DNA from: an uncultured bacterium
Lineage (GTDB): Bacteria > Cyanobacteriota > Vampirovibrionia > Gastranaerophilales > Gastranaerophilaceae
Direction of reading: 5' to 3'
Assembly: GCA_902792085.1 (NCBI GenBank)
Contig: CADAYE010000001.1
Location: 62,001 to 126,000, forward strand
Length of the DNA stretch: 64,000 nt
Below the pieces are notes generated by a model that saw only the letters and a list, made by a program, of their open reading frames with translations, was not told the origin of the DNA and did not search any database. A program made the position numbers and the translations under genes. This document shows positions 63,160-64,000 of this stretch, piece by piece. Each line of letters opens with the position of its first letter. The stretch's first letter is position 1.

Positions 63160-63262
63160 ATTTCTCCCCTTATGAGGGGAGAATACAAAAGGGGTGCTAT
63201 TCCGTCAGGTAAAAATTACAAAATGGCACCCATCCCTATCCCTTCCCTCGAAGGGAAGGGAA
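63160..63262. repeat. GC-rich hairpin elements before the last gene
   Basis: TTCTCCCC-TTAT-GAGGGGAGAA (63162-63183), GGGTGC/GCACCC arms around 63195-63232, and CCCTTCCCTCGAAGGGAAGGG-type hairpin near 63240-63260. These are in the style of the dispersed elements found inside other genes. Confidence 0.6.
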
Positions 63263-63284
63263 TTAAGATAAAAAGGGGAATCTT

Positions 63285-64000
63285 ATGTTACAGGAAGCAA
63301 CAAAAGCACTAAATTCAGCATTTAATAACAGTTTTATTAAGAAAATCAGTCAATATCTTCACGATTGTGTGCGTGAGGAGGTTAAAAGTTCAACTTTCCG
63401 AAACCTCAAAGGTGATAAAGATAACAAGTGGATTTTCTTAAAAGAAAAAGAAACTTTACTTACAAACGGTCTTGAATATTTAAAACTTGACGGGGCAAAC
63501 CCGAATTTGACCGAACTTATGATTCAGAGTGAAAATAATTCAAGAGATAAATACCTCATTTACGGTTATATGTTTTTGGTTGGCAGAAACGGAAAATCTA
63601 AGCGTCGTAATGAGTTTTTGACCCCGCTTTTGTATGTTCCGTGCAAATTGGAGCGAAACGGCGTAAATATAAATTGTATTCGTCAGGAAGATATTTTGTC
63701 TTTAAATACCGGCGCTTTGGCATCTTTGATGAAAAAAAGTGATGATGACGATGAAGTGGATTCTTTTTTGGAAGGTATTTTGGATGTTGTTCCTGATTTA
63801 CCTATTACAAAAGAAAAAATGGATATTTTCCTGACCACATTAAAATCACTTATTCCTGATGTTGAGATTGCTCTTGATAATAGCGAAGATGCAGATGAAG
63901 ATAATGTTTCAAGAGATGAAACACCTGATTATTCAAATGTTGAAATAAACGGTGATAATTTAGACGAAATAATTGAAGATGATATTCAACAGCAAAAACA
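63285..64000 (+). CDS. Large protein, N-terminal part only, possible SF1-type helicase
   Basis: At least 238 residues, open to the window edge. AAAAGGGGAA precedes the ATG. The visible part (FLTPLLYVPCKLERNG, LIYGYMFLVGRNGKSKRRNE) resembles the N-terminal region of large bacterial helicase-nuclease proteins of the DUF4011/UvrD-like type, but no Walker motif is reached, so this is a guess. A very acidic stretch occupies residues about 200-235. Confidence 0.55.
   Translation, partial: MLQEATKALNSAFNNSFIKKISQYLHDCVREEVKSSTFRNLKGDKDNKWIFLKEKETLLTNGLEYLKLDGANPNLTELMIQSENNSRDKYLIYGYMFLVGRNGKSKRRNEFLTPLLYVPCKLERNGVNINCIRQEDILSLNTGALASLMKKSDDDDEVDSFLEGILDVVPDLPITKEKMDIFLTTLKSLIPDVEIALDNSEDADEDNVSRDETPDYSNVEINGDNLDEIIEDDIQQQK

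Overview
The window is AT-rich, densely coded chromosome from a bacterium with an outer membrane: it encodes a 1500-residue autotransporter, an Mce/MlaD-type lipid-transport protein and secreted lipoproteins. The RpoD-family sigma factor resembles cyanobacterial group 2 factors, and there are several multi-gene sets of hypothetical proteins that I can relate only to gut Melainabacteria. My best guess is therefore a non-photosynthetic relative of Cyanobacteria (Vampirovibrionia, Gastranaerophilales-like). That placement is inference from gene style, not a computed result.

Layout. 0-4.3 kb: sigma factor, membrane-anchored thioredoxin, two coupled membrane proteins of unknown function. 4.6-9 kb: mtnP, a small membrane protein, yggT and the potassium uptake pair trkA-trkH. 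9.1-17.6 kb: rimP-nusA, an orphan NarL-type regulator, nadB, an XRE regulator, nadC, efp, accB, accC. 17.7-30.9 kb: folC, a YkgJ-like protein, mlaD-like, upp, cca, a likely glycan-modification set (YdjC deacetylase, GT2, ArnT-like, GtrA), the AmmeMemoRadiSam set, and leuS. 31-40.8 kb: lineage-specific proteins, two HExxH metalloproteases, a Na+/H+ antiporter and a prenol-kinase-like protein. 40.88-53.87 kb: a mobile island inserted at the 3' end of tRNA-Tyr. 53.85-64 kb: tRNA-Tyr and two tRNA-Thr genes, a DMT-family protein, rpmE, the autotransporter, prs, a lipoprotein, a lysozyme-like protein and the start of a large unfinished gene.

The island is bounded by a perfect 58-bp direct repeat of the tRNA-Tyr 3' end plus its terminator (40879-40936 and 53809-53866). 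A split 25-bp inverted repeat lies just inside it. It carries a Mu-type DDE transposase, a MuB-like ATPase and a third protein that looks like the DNA-binding half of a tyrosine recombinase with no catalytic half. Cargo includes a GHKL-ATPase/nuclease-like protein that may be a defence factor, a tail-to-tail toxin and antitoxin, secreted TPR proteins and a class 3 lipase. Two arrays of five TTYRAA hexamers at exact 11-bp spacing and an inverted array of TGCACT hexamers at 10-bp spacing also lie in the island.

Three genome-wide traits recur. Short GC-rich palindromic elements are inserted in frame in nadB, cca, folC, leuS, an ArnT-like gene and a hypothetical gene. A palindromic repeat of about 100 bp occurs in three intergenic regions. 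Many genes have a TATAAT box 6-8 nt before the ATG, which predicts leaderless mRNAs, including one symmetric promoter serving two divergent genes. The leader of the gene at 31762 can form two mutually exclusive structures and looks like a riboswitch.
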